Below, piece after piece: positions 1 through 7,607 of a DNA stretch of 55,567 nt. The notes below the pieces were generated by a model. That model did no database searches. It was given only the letters and a program-made list of their open reading frames with translations, and was not told where the DNA came from. Each line of letters starts with the position of its first letter. Position 1 is the first letter of the stretch. The position numbers and the translations under genes are program-made. The DNA comes from an uncultured Lachnospiraceae bacterium (GTDB lineage Bacteria; Bacillota; Clostridia; Lachnospirales; Lachnospiraceae): contig CAJTZH010000009.1 in NCBI GenBank assembly GCA_910584325.1, positions 1-55,567 on the forward strand, read 5' to 3'.

Positions 1-372
1 GTGACTTCCTCTCCCTTATCCGCAACTATCAAGGCTTAAAGGAACTGGACGCAACGGTTGTAAATGCGCTGATAGACAAGATACTTGTTTCGGAGCGTGA
101 GAAGTCAGCGGACGGAACGATTAGACAGGAAATCAAGATTTACTATAAATTCATCGGCTTTGTCGGTGAATTACATATCACACCCACAAAGCGGTGGACG
201 GCGTTGCCCGCTAAACATTGTACGGTATGTGGTTTTGAATACGTCCCCGGCTCTGGCATATCGAAGTATTGCCCTGCTTGTGCCAAGAGGATACAGAGGG
301 AGAAGTCAAACGAGAGCAAACGCAGGAGCAGGGAACAGAAAAGGATGGCATGTATTGAACTGTCCGTAAAAA
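1..372. mobile_element. Right end of a serine-recombinase mobile element
   Basis: The first roughly 370 bases encode the end of a large serine recombinase, and the following bases are the middle of a MATE transporter gene. The boundary must lie between about 345 and 372, because recombinase-like basic sequence ends there and MATE homology begins at once with the LLGAVINIILDP segment. Large serine recombinases of the TnpX type cross over at GA dinucleotides in known elements; GA occurs at 357-358 and 375-376. The rest of the element lies left of the window. The exact junction is inference. Confidence 0.55.
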
Positions 373-500
373 ATGACCGACTTGCTTGGAGCAGTTATCA
401 ATATTATTTTAGACCCGGTATTTATTTTTGGAATGCGTTGGGGAATGAGGGGAGCGGCTCTGGCTACTGTGATTGGGCAATGTATTTCTTTTATTATTAG
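3..500 (+). CDS. Large serine recombinase, C-terminal fragment (TnpX/Tn4451-like)
   Basis: The frame is open from the window edge. Its first part (ELDATVVNALIDKILVSERE, then IYYKFIGFVGEL) matches the C-terminal region of large serine recombinases of integrative elements (DUF4368-type). A Cys-rich tail follows (CTVCGFEYVPGS, YCPACAKR), then a basic stretch rich in R and K. The catalytic N-terminal resolvase domain is outside the window. The reading frame does not stop at the likely end of the element; it runs on about 45 codons into the neighbouring MATE gene in another frame and stops at 498-500. The protein therefore seems to take its stop codon from the target site. Role: excision and integration of the element. 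The family is fairly sure; whether the tail is functional is unknown. Confidence 0.75.
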   Translation, partial: DFLSLIRNYQGLKELDATVVNALIDKILVSEREKSADGTIRQEIKIYYKFIGFVGELHITPTKRWTALPAKHCTVCGFEYVPGSGISKYCPACAKRIQREKSNESKRRSREQKRMACIELSVKNDRLAWSSYQYYFRPGIYFWNALGNEGSGSGYCDWAMYFFYY

Positions 501-1869
501 TCTGATTTATTTTTTCCACACAAAATCTTTTAGACTGACGAAAGAAAGTTTTGTTCCCGATATAAAAACATTTTCACATGCATTAAAGTTGGGTACATCC
601 TCTTTTATCACACAGATGACCATCGTTATTATCTCGTTGGTTTGTAATATTATGCTGGCTAAATATGGTGCGATATCGCGGTACGGTGTGGACATACCGA
701 TTGCAATTATCGGAATAGAAAGTAAGGTTTTTACTGTTGTAATTAATTTAGTTGTTGGAATTGTGCTTGGGTGTCAGCCGATTATAGGCTACAATATCGG
801 CGCGAAGAATTATGCGAGAGTCAGGCAGTTATATAAATCTATTCTCATATGTACCGTTATCATTGGAGTAGTTTCCACGGCATTGTTTGAATTAGCGCCG
901 CAGGCAGTTGTGGGTATTTTCGGAAAACCTACCAATATACCGAATCCTGAGGATTACTGGGTGTTTGCCGAAAAGACTTTTCGGATTTTTCTTTCCCTCG
1001 TTACCTTTACCTGTATTATAAAAATGACCTCAATTTTCTTTCAGGCAGTTGGAAAACCGATGCAGGCCGTTATCTCTTCCATGATTCGGGATATTGTCTG
1101 CTTTATTCCGTTAATCCTTATTTTGCCTATGTTCTTGGGGATTGAGGGAATATTATTCGCTGCGCCTATTGCGGATTTTATCGCAATGATTGTGGCGGCG
1201 TCATTGACCGTATCATTTATGAAATCATTACGTTCCGATTATGCTGAACAAAAGAAGGAGACGGTTTTGAAACCTTCAAAACAGGGCGTTATTGTCACGA
1301 TTGCCAGAGAACATGGTTCGTCAGGAAAACAGATTGGGAAGTTGGTTGCAAAGAGACTGGGAATTCCTTTTTACTATAAGGAAATGACAGCGCTTGCCGC
1401 ACAGGAAAGCGGGCTTGACTCTGAATTTATTTCTGAAATTAATGCAAACTCTCCTGCAATGCTCCACAGCCTTTATCTCAGTACAGATGTATTACAGCAG
1501 GCAATTATCGCTCAGGATAAAGTGATCCATAAAATTGCAGAGAACGGAAGTTGTGTTATTGTGGGCAGAGCTGCGGACTATGTTCTGCGTAACAATAAAA
1601 ATGTCGTCCGTGTCTTTGTTTACGCGCCGGAAGAGTATCGGATGAAACGTGTTATGGAGGTTTATGGAGACAGCATAGGAGAGGCAAAAAGAAATATCCG
1701 CCGTTCTGATGAGGCGAGAGCGGCATATTACAAAAACATTTCAGGTCAATGCTGGGGCGAACGGCAAAACTATGATATTCTTATAGACAGCTCTATTGGC
1801 ATTGAAAATTGTGTAAAGGTAATATCCGGCTATATTATGCAGGCTTCAGACTTACATTTAGAACGCTGA
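373..1869 (+). CDS. MATE efflux transporter fused to cytidylate-kinase-like domain, 5'-truncated by insertion
   Basis: Residues 1-300 are the second part of a MATE family multidrug/Na+ antiporter: NIILDPVFIFG, GAALATVIGQ and later transmembrane helices. Residues 305-498 form a cytidylate-kinase-like P-loop domain, starting IVTIAREHGSSGKQIGKLVA, with a basic IRRSDEARA lid-like stretch. A MATE protein normally has about 450 residues in 12 helices; here the first half is missing. A stop codon sits at 367-369 just upstream in frame and no ribosome site precedes the ATG at 373, so the start is accidental. The inserted element (1-372) has cut the gene; its 5' half should lie on the far side of the element. 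The transporter half is almost certainly inactive; the kinase half could still fold if translated. I take the kinase fusion to be an ancestral property of this MATE type. Confidence 0.75.
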   Translation: MTDLLGAVINIILDPVFIFGMRWGMRGAALATVIGQCISFIISLIYFFHTKSFRLTKESFVPDIKTFSHALKLGTSSFITQMTIVIISLVCNIMLAKYGAISRYGVDIPIAIIGIESKVFTVVINLVVGIVLGCQPIIGYNIGAKNYARVRQLYKSILICTVIIGVVSTALFELAPQAVVGIFGKPTNIPNPEDYWVFAEKTFRIFLSLVTFTCIIKMTSIFFQAVGKPMQAVISSMIRDIVCFIPLILILPMFLGIEGILFAAPIADFIAMIVAASLTVSFMKSLRSDYAEQKKETVLKPSKQGVIVTIAREHGSSGKQIGKLVAKRLGIPFYYKEMTALAAQESGLDSEFISEINANSPAMLHSLYLSTDVLQQAIIAQDKVIHKIAENGSCVIVGRAADYVLRNNKNVVRVFVYAPEEYRMKRVMEVYGDSIGEAKRNIRRSDEARAAYYKNISGQCWGERQNYDILIDSSIGIENCVKVISGYIMQASDLHLER

Positions 1870-1894
1870 GAACTCCGTGCAATGGGAAAATTAT

Positions 1895-1923
1895 TTGCCC
1901 GTGCAGTGGCATTATGATACAAT
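1895..1923 (+). promoter_or_regulatory. Sigma-A-type promoter for the GGDEF gene
   Basis: TTGCCC at 1895-1900 and TACAAT at 1918-1923 are separated by 17 bases, about 85 bases before the start codon. The leader holds a small hairpin (CAAAGAAA with TTTCTTTG, near 1940-1965) of unknown meaning. Confidence 0.55.
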
Positions 1924-2007
1924 ATTTACAAAAGGACGTGACCAAAGAAAAAGGGGATTTCTTTGTGTAAGCTACGCAGGTAAATATATTGACAGGGAGT
2001 GACAAAC

Positions 2008-3642
2008 TTGGAGAAACGTGTTACAGGAATCTATTTTACAGTATTGCTTATCGGAATGTTGTATGCAGTATATGCAGCGTTTTCATTTCCCGGCGATATT
2101 GTAGATACAAGAACAGAGGAACGGACGGTTGTTACATGGGACGACCAGATGGAACAGACGCAGGAAGACGGCGTTTATTATTTTCGGCGGATTTTACCTC
2201 TGGAGAATACGAATGAAAAAGTAGTTGTATATTATACCGTGCATATGAATTTAGAAGTGTTTATTGATGGGGAAAAGGTATATGAACTGAAGGCAGAAGA
2301 GGACAGGGCGGTTAAAACGACCGGATTTTGCTGGAACGCAATTTCTCTGACAGAAGACGATGCTGGAAAAGAAATTGTGTTTCAGGTAACGCCTGCTTAT
2401 CGTGACAGTATACCGAACGGAAATTTTTTCTATGGTACATACCGGGAAATAGGGCATAAAGTTTTGTCGGAACGGATTTTGCGGCTTCTTTTGTCGGGAA
2501 TCATTGCATTGGCAGGCTTTGTTATGCTGCTTTATGGGTTTTTTGTAGTTAAAAAGGGGCAGGATGCCCAAATTATTATGCAGTTTGCGATATTTGCAAC
2601 GATGTTAGGCATCTGGTCAATCGGCGAGACGCAGATGCTGGACTGGATTTTCCCGTGCAGCATGATAACCGTATTTGTATCGCATCTGATGCTGATGACG
2701 CTGCCGATACCATTTATACTGTTTCTGCGCCACATGTATCATAACGGAGATAGTAAACTATGGAGTTTTTGCTGTTATTTCAACTGCGTGGTAATTGCCG
2801 TGCGGATGATTCTGCAAATACTGGGTATATATGATTTGCGGGAAACATTATTGCTGACGCATATTTGCCTGCTGCTGTTTGTGGTAATTATTGTAATAAT
2901 GACTGTCCGTGAAATTAAGGTCAATAAGCTGACCAGGCAGGTGAAAATTAACAGTATCTGTGTGCTGGTCATTCTGGGAAGCACATTGCTGGAGCTGGTA
3001 ATTTACCGGTTCAGTAATATGAGCACACCTTTAGGCAGCATCGGGTTTTTGTTTTATATATCAGTGATGGGAATTGTAAATGTGCGCAGAAGCCGTAAAT
3101 TGATGGAGCAGGCAAGAGAAAGCGCGCTTTATCGTAAACTCGCTTATACGGATGAACTGACAGGACTTTCAAACCGTACTGCTTTTAAGGAAGATTTGGA
3201 AAGACGTATGGAACCCGATAAAGCTGCCGGGAAAGAAAGAATCCTGCCGACCGTTGTGTATATGTTTGATTTGAATGATTTAAAGAAATGTAACGACACC
3301 TATGGTCATGACTATGGAGACCAGTATATTAAAATGGCGGCAAATGCCTTAAAAAATATTTTTGCCGAGGAGGGAAAGTGTTACCGTATCGGCGGAGATG
3401 AATTCTGTGCGTGGACGCCTTACAGTTCTATGGAGGCAGTTAATGAAAAAATGCTGCGCTTAGACAGGGAAGTCAGTGAACTGAATCATAAGGGATTTGT
3501 AGTGACGTTTAGTATTGCCGCAGGCTATGCGATTTATGAGGAAAGCGAAGACGGCGGCGGTCTGTACAGTACCATGAAACGGGCGGATGCGATGATGTAT
3601 GAGAGGAAGCAGGAGTACAAGAAATCAAATTCTAAGGTGTGA
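2008..3642 (+). CDS. Membrane diguanylate cyclase (GGDEF) with 7TM-DISM-like sensor
   Basis: The C-terminal about 160 residues form a GGDEF domain that makes cyclic di-GMP from two GTP: YTDELTGLSNRTAF near its start and the intact active-site motif RIGGDEFCAW. No RxxD inhibitory site is seen just before GGDEF, so product inhibition may be absent. In front lie an N-terminal anchor helix, an extracytoplasmic beta-rich domain (about residues 30-155) and about seven hydrophobic segments (about 160-370), the layout of 7TMR-DISM sensors. A GTG at 1999 is possible, but AGGGAG at 1994-1999 is eight bases before the TTG at 2008, which I prefer as the start. The next gene follows immediately with its ribosome site overlapping the stop. 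The ligand is unknown. Confidence 0.88.
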   Translation: MEKRVTGIYFTVLLIGMLYAVYAAFSFPGDIVDTRTEERTVVTWDDQMEQTQEDGVYYFRRILPLENTNEKVVVYYTVHMNLEVFIDGEKVYELKAEEDRAVKTTGFCWNAISLTEDDAGKEIVFQVTPAYRDSIPNGNFFYGTYREIGHKVLSERILRLLLSGIIALAGFVMLLYGFFVVKKGQDAQIIMQFAIFATMLGIWSIGETQMLDWIFPCSMITVFVSHLMLMTLPIPFILFLRHMYHNGDSKLWSFCCYFNCVVIAVRMILQILGIYDLRETLLLTHICLLLFVVIIVIMTVREIKVNKLTRQVKINSICVLVILGSTLLELVIYRFSNMSTPLGSIGFLFYISVMGIVNVRRSRKLMEQARESALYRKLAYTDELTGLSNRTAFKEDLERRMEPDKAAGKERILPTVVYMFDLNDLKKCNDTYGHDYGDQYIKMAANALKNIFAEEGKCYRIGGDEFCAWTPYSSMEAVNEKMLRLDREVSELNHKGFVVTFSIAAGYAIYEESEDGGGLYSTMKRADAMMYERKQEYKKSNSKV

Positions 3643-3653
3643 AGGAGTTCATG

Positions 3654-3851
3654 ATGAAAAGAAGATATAGTCAAAAAGAAGTCGAAGAACGTATGTCTGG
3701 TCGCATTTATGCGAATAAAGATGATTTGAATATTTTTGTTAGAAGAAAAGTGCCGTACTCTTGGACTATGAATTTGGGGAATAAATGGTCATGGATTATT
3801 ATGGGAGGTGAATTGCTGCTTATCATATCGATTGTGCTGCTTGTATTATGA
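3654..3851 (+). CDS. Small single-span membrane protein, unknown
   Basis: A 65-residue protein. The charged N-terminal half (KRRYSQKEVEERMSG) is followed by one C-terminal hydrophobic segment (WSWIIMGGELLLIISIVLLV). AAGGAG at 3642-3647 overlaps the stop of the diguanylate cyclase and is six bases before the ATG at 3654; an ATG at 3651 and a GTG at 3639 are less well placed. The tight spacing means co-translation with the cyclase. A role in cyclic di-GMP signalling, for example as a membrane partner, is only inference from the position. I do not recognise the family. Confidence 0.6.
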   Translation: MKRRYSQKEVEERMSGRIYANKDDLNIFVRRKVPYSWTMNLGNKWSWIIMGGELLLIISIVLLVL

Positions 3852-3893
3852 ATACGTTACTGAAAGAAAATTTGAGATAAGGAAGTAATCAAT

Positions 3894-4658
3894 ATGATTG
3901 GAATATATTTCAGCGGAACAGGAAATACAAAATATTGTATCGAAAAATTTATGCAGGCATATGATTGTACGGCAGAAACGGTTTCAATCGAAGAGGAAAA
4001 TGTTGTACAAAAGCTTGGCAGGCATAATGAAATTGTCATGGCATATCCTGTGCAGTTTAGCAATATTCCTAAAATAGTACAGGATTTTATTATTGAAAGT
4101 GCCTCTGTATGGGAAGACAAAAAGGTATTTATTATTGCTACCATGGGATTGTTTAGCGGAGATGGGGCAGGAATCCTTGCGCGTTTGCTAAAAAAATATG
4201 GCGCGGTGGTAACAGGAGGACTGCATGTAAAGATGCCTGACAGTATCGGTGATGAGAAAGCATTGAAAAGAACGTTGACCCAAAACCGGGAGCTGCTATC
4301 CAAAGCCGTACAAAAAATTGAAAAAGCCGTACAGGAAGTAAAAGATAACAGAGCGCCACAGGACGGAATGGGTTTTATGGCTCATCTGGCAGGATTATTC
4401 GGGCAAAGATTATATTTCTATAATAAGACGAAGACGTATTCCGATCAGTTAAAAATTGACAGTAGCAAATGTGTCGGATGTGGAAAATGTGTTTCAATCT
4501 GCCCGATGAAAAATATTTCTTTACGAGAGAAAAAAGCGGTATCCGGCGCGCGGTGCACCATGTGTTACCGATGCGTTAACTTGTGTCCGCAGCAGGCGGT
4601 TACTTTGCTGGGGAAAAGGGTTTATGAACAGTGTCGTGTTGAAAAGTATTTACCATAA
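3894..4658 (+). CDS. EFR1 family flavodoxin-ferredoxin fusion
   Basis: The N-terminal about 150 residues are flavodoxin-like, with the FMN phosphate loop near the start (FSGTGNTKYCIEKF). The C-terminus has two [4Fe-4S] motifs, CVGCGKCVSICP and CTMCYRCVNLCP, each CxxCxxCxxxCP. This combination and the 254-residue length match the EFR1 family of clostridial electron-transfer proteins; the redox partner is unknown. AAGGAAG sits eight bases before the ATG. The 3' end overlaps the oppositely oriented acetyltransferase by 59 bases, so both genes end inside each other and the last 19 or so codons of each are read on both strands. Confidence 0.85.
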   Translation: MIGIYFSGTGNTKYCIEKFMQAYDCTAETVSIEEENVVQKLGRHNEIVMAYPVQFSNIPKIVQDFIIESASVWEDKKVFIIATMGLFSGDGAGILARLLKKYGAVVTGGLHVKMPDSIGDEKALKRTLTQNRELLSKAVQKIEKAVQEVKDNRAPQDGMGFMAHLAGLFGQRLYFYNKTKTYSDQLKIDSSKCVGCGKCVSICPMKNISLREKKAVSGARCTMCYRCVNLCPQQAVTLLGKRVYEQCRVEKYLP

Positions 4659-5115
4659 TGTATTCTTCCTCATGCTCCCGTACAATTTCAAAACCAACTT
4701 TTTGATACATTTTAACGGCATAATTGGCTTTTTGAACGGAGAGGGAAACACGCTGATATCCCTGTCTTTTCAATAAAGCAAGAAGTTCTTTCATCAGAGC
4801 TGTTCCGATGCCTGCACCGCGGTATTGTTTATAAAGAGAAATTGCCAGAGAAGGCGTTGTTTGGTCATCAATATGTCCGTAATCGTTCATAATACGGCTC
4901 CAGACAGCGCCAACGATTTTACCGTCAACCTCTGCCACTAATGCCATATCGTTTTTTGATTCCCCGAAATGTTTCACATAAATCTGTAAATCAGGAGATT
5001 GGATAATTGTTTTTGGAGGAGGCGCAATGCCGTCGGGAATAAAAATTGCCTCATACAGAAAATCGTTCAGTAACGGATACTCATGTTTTTGCAATTCGCG
5101 TATTGTATAGTTCAT
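4600..5115 (-). CDS. GNAT family N-acetyltransferase
   Basis: A 171-residue GNAT-fold enzyme that transfers an acetyl group from acetyl-CoA. Visible features are the beta-4 segment (DMALVAEVDGKIVGAVWSR), the acetyl-CoA pyrophosphate loop (QYRGAGIGTALM) and the beta-6 segment ending KMYQKVGFEIV. The C-terminal tail overlaps the EFR1 gene on the other strand by 59 bases. It follows a second GNAT gene with an 11-base gap, so the two are probably one transcript. The substrate cannot be predicted. Confidence 0.85.
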   Translation of the reverse strand: MNYTIRELQKHEYPLLNDFLYEAIFIPDGIAPPPKTIIQSPDLQIYVKHFGESKNDMALVAEVDGKIVGAVWSRIMNDYGHIDDQTTPSLAISLYKQYRGAGIGTALMKELLALLKRQGYQRVSLSVQKANYAVKMYQKVGFEIVREHEEEYIMVNTFQHDTVHKPFSPAK

Positions 5116-5126
5116 AGAAAACCTCT

Positions 5127-5549
5127 CTAATCAATGTTTTTTAAAATTACCTTCCGCATTCCGCTTCCGCAAAATTCATGCGGAATTTTTTTAAACCCTA
5201 ACGTTTCATAAAATGGTTCTTTTCCTTTTTCGGCGATAAGCTGGATACTTGAGCGTCCGCCTGCCGGCGTGTGGTCGTCTGCATATTTTAGCAGCCTATT
5301 CAGGATGGAAGTGCCGATTTTTTGCCTTTGAAAATCAGGGTGTACAATTACATCTACAATCATATAATATTGTCCGTCGCCGATTAATCTGCCCATGGCA
5401 ATCGTTTTGTTTTGTTCAATGACAGATATCGTATATATGCTGTTGCTTAATGCGGTTTTGACCTGTGTTTTTGAAAAATTCGTCCATCCGGCACTTTCTC
5501 GTAATCTGCAATAATCTTCATAACATAAACTGTTTTCTTTGTATTCCAT
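5127..5549 (-). CDS. GNAT family N-acetyltransferase (short)
   Basis: A 140-residue GNAT protein with the acetyl-CoA loop HPDFQRQKIGTSIL and the C-terminal PFYETLGFKK beta-strand. The N-terminus (YCRLRESAGWTNFSKTQVK) resembles small GNAT enzymes with an RESAGW motif. AAGAGGA precedes the ATG with suitable spacing. It is the first gene of a two-gene minus-strand unit with the 171-residue acetyltransferase. The substrate is unknown. Confidence 0.85.
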   Translation of the reverse strand: MEYKENSLCYEDYCRLRESAGWTNFSKTQVKTALSNSIYTISVIEQNKTIAMGRLIGDGQYYMIVDVIVHPDFQRQKIGTSILNRLLKYADDHTPAGGRSSIQLIAEKGKEPFYETLGFKKIPHEFCGSGMRKVILKNID

Positions 5550-5699
5550 GTAGGTTCCTCTTATTATTTTATAGTCTGTATTGTAAGTTATCTTTATTTT
5601 ATCAGAATGTTATGTTATTGTGAATAAAATAATTATCGGTGGAATTTTGCGCGGTAATTGGTATAATAGCGGTATTAATAAGCAGCGAGGTGCGAATTT

Positions 5700-6150
5700 A
5701 TGGAACAGATTTGTATGGAGAAAATAATTTTCCGTTTACGCAAACAGTCTGGGCGCATGGTTTTCTTTGCTCGCATTGGAAGAAAAGCAATTAGAACGTT
5801 GTCTGTTTGTCTCACCTGTTTTGGATATGCAGAAGTTAATAGAAAATATGATGAAATGGGCAGGTGTAAACGAAGAGGATTTAGAACGGGAACAGGAGAT
5901 TGCCACTGACTTTGGAGAAACGTTATCCTGGAGTTATTATTGCTATGCAAGAACACATCCGGTTGAAAAGTGGAAGTGTTCGACAAGCATTTTATATGCA
6001 GGAAAAGATAACCTCACAGAGCGGGAGGTTGTAGATGATTTTGCGGAGAAATTTCACTGTAGACTGACGGTGATGGAGGAGGGGGAGCATTGGTTTCATA
6101 CAAAAGAGCAGTTGGAGTTTTTGCGGGGGTGGATAAGGGAAAATGTGTGA
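5700..6150 (+). pseudogene. Alpha/beta hydrolase remnant
   Basis: From about 5737 one frame reads YANSLGAWFSLLAL, the nucleophile elbow of a serine hydrolase (G/A-N-S-x-G), and continues to the stop at 6148-6150 with the expected late catalytic regions (ILYAGKDNLT, EEGEHWFHT). The intact family is roughly twice as long; here the part before the elbow is missing. GAGGTG lies eight bases before an ATG at 5700 that opens a different frame, and a TAA at 5725 blocks the elbow frame. The simplest reading is an internal deletion that joined the original start region out of frame to the second half. The product is probably not functional. Confidence 0.7.
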
Positions 6151-6381
6151 ACGGCTTTAATATTGGGTATGTTACCCTAAATATCAAGCAAAACCCAAAT
6201 TTTTTAGTTTTTTACGTCGAAAATGAATTATAAATTGGCAAGAAAATATTCAAATAAGTGAAAATAAGTCACATTTGATGAAAATGATTTATTTTGAATG
6301 ATTATTACTTATGGACGCTTTTGTAGAAAAAAGAATATTCATGTGGTAAAATGTAGGTGCAAAGATAAAAACACAAACGCA

Positions 6382-6601
6382 GGACAGCCCTGCAGAACCG
6401 GTAGGTGTGTTTGAACGTGTAGCAGAGGGAAAGTTATCTGTGTGTAAGGTTACGTTTGGTACAGAACCAAAGGACTACGAAGTAAATGATTTTATCATGA
6501 AAAATTATTATCGGCTTCGTTTTAGTCCGGCTGTGGCAGCAGATGTTAAGGAAGCCAGGCAGGTGAAGCGTAAAGAACTTTTAAAAGTGATAAGTATTTA
6601 G
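6382..6601 (+). pseudogene. YjdF (DUF2992) remnant
   Basis: The frame reading VGVFERVAEGKLSVCKVTFG and then YRLRFSPAVAADV matches the conserved core of YjdF/DUF2992 proteins. The start is destroyed: GGACAGCCC at 6382 fits the family's early GQP motif, but a shift of frame near 6400-6407 separates it from the rest and no good start codon is present. The usual Lys-rich C-terminal tail is also missing. The yjdF-type riboswitch that often precedes this gene was looked for and not seen. A TAAAAT hexamer about 40 bases upstream may be the old -10. Confidence 0.65.
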
Positions 6602-6638
6602 CAGAATATTAATGATTAAATATAAGGAGGCGTTATTT

Positions 6639-7244
6639 ATGAGAGCATTATGGTTAATTGATGGTTCTTACATTTACAAAGCGGGAAGGAGTTTTCAGAA
6701 GGAGAATCCTAAATATGATCAAAAGGGAATTGATTACAGAAAATTAAAGAATTGTTTATGTAAAGAATTTCAAATAGACATATTAGACGGGTGGTATTTC
6801 AATTCGACACCGGACCCCGCAACAGATAGTCAAAATGCGTATCATAGCTGGTTAAAAACTACAGAACCTAAAGGACCTGGTATAAAAGTGAAGCTTTATG
6901 ATTTAAAAGAAAAAGAAATTAAGTGCAGGAATTGTGGAAAAATTTTTTCAATAAAAGTACAAAAAGGTGTGGATGTTGGAATTGCGACTACAGCTTTGCG
7001 CTTGTTTGGTCGATATGATGCGATAGTTCTTTCGGCAGGCGATGGTGATTTTGAGGACTTTATTAGATATATTGTCGAGGATAATGATAAAAAACTTTAT
7101 ATTGCTGGATTTGATAAAAGTATATCACCGGATTTACAACAATTTAGTTTAAAGAATTATTTGATTAATGAACATTATGATGAAATTTATGATCAAAGAG
7201 GACTGAAACCTTTTGATTCTGCAGATGAAGTTGTTAGTGAATGA
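6639..7244 (+). CDS. NYN domain (PIN-like) protein, putative RNase
   Basis: A 201-residue protein with the acidic pattern of the NYN/LabA (DUF88) nuclease fold: WLIDGSYIY near the N-terminus (first Asp), KGVDVGIATTAL in the middle and SAGDGDFEDF later, which together would form a metal-binding site. A CRNCGKIF pair of cysteines sits just before the second motif. The start is ATG 6639, because AAGGAGG lies eight bases upstream; an in-frame ATG at 6612 has no ribosome site. The gene is AT-rich compared with genes before 6 kb and opens the accessory island. The fold is confident; RNA cleavage as a defence or toxin activity is inference. Confidence 0.78.
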   Translation: MRALWLIDGSYIYKAGRSFQKENPKYDQKGIDYRKLKNCLCKEFQIDILDGWYFNSTPDPATDSQNAYHSWLKTTEPKGPGIKVKLYDLKEKEIKCRNCGKIFSIKVQKGVDVGIATTALRLFGRYDAIVLSAGDGDFEDFIRYIVEDNDKKLYIAGFDKSISPDLQQFSLKNYLINEHYDEIYDQRGLKPFDSADEVVSE

Positions 7245-7592
7245 ATAGTGTCTTATGAATAGTAGGGTTAGCATTATTTTTAAGGTAGTGTTAAGTCTCA
7301 GATAAACCAAACAGTGCCATATTATGGTAAGACATTATATGAATTAGTGATTTATGAAGGTGAAAACAAAATTTAGAGAACGAGGTTTCAGGAATAAAAA
7401 ATGTTATTGAAGGTGTTACAGCTCTTCTAATCAGTATTACAGCACTTGGTGGAAGTACTTTGAGTTTAGTTAATTTGATAAAGCAGTGGATGAAATAGAA
7501 AATACATAGAATATGTTGAAATTAAGACTGAACTATATATGCCATTTGCGTAAACTTTGTTATGATTTGTAATGTTCATATATTAATTTGAT
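7245..7592. other. Gene-free AT-rich stretch with coding remnants
   Basis: No complete gene is seen in these 348 bases. A frame around 7382-7498 reads ENEVSGIKNVIEGVTALL and then a hydrophobic stretch to LVNLIKQWMK and a stop, like the end of a small membrane peptide, but it has no usable start. A neighbouring frame just upstream is open for about 35 codons (near 7285-7375) with no clear start. These look like fragments of one or two small decayed genes. Confidence 0.4.
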
Positions 7593-7607
7593 TTGAAAGG
7601 ACTCTAC

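Noticed and set aside
85..369. Open frame of 94 codons over the recombinase end
   Set aside because: It is a shadow in another frame of the recombinase fragment, whose frame shows clear family motifs.
6300..6410. yjdF-type riboswitch before the YjdF remnant
   Set aside because: Only about 40 bases lie between the possible -10 and the remnant and no matching structure was seen.
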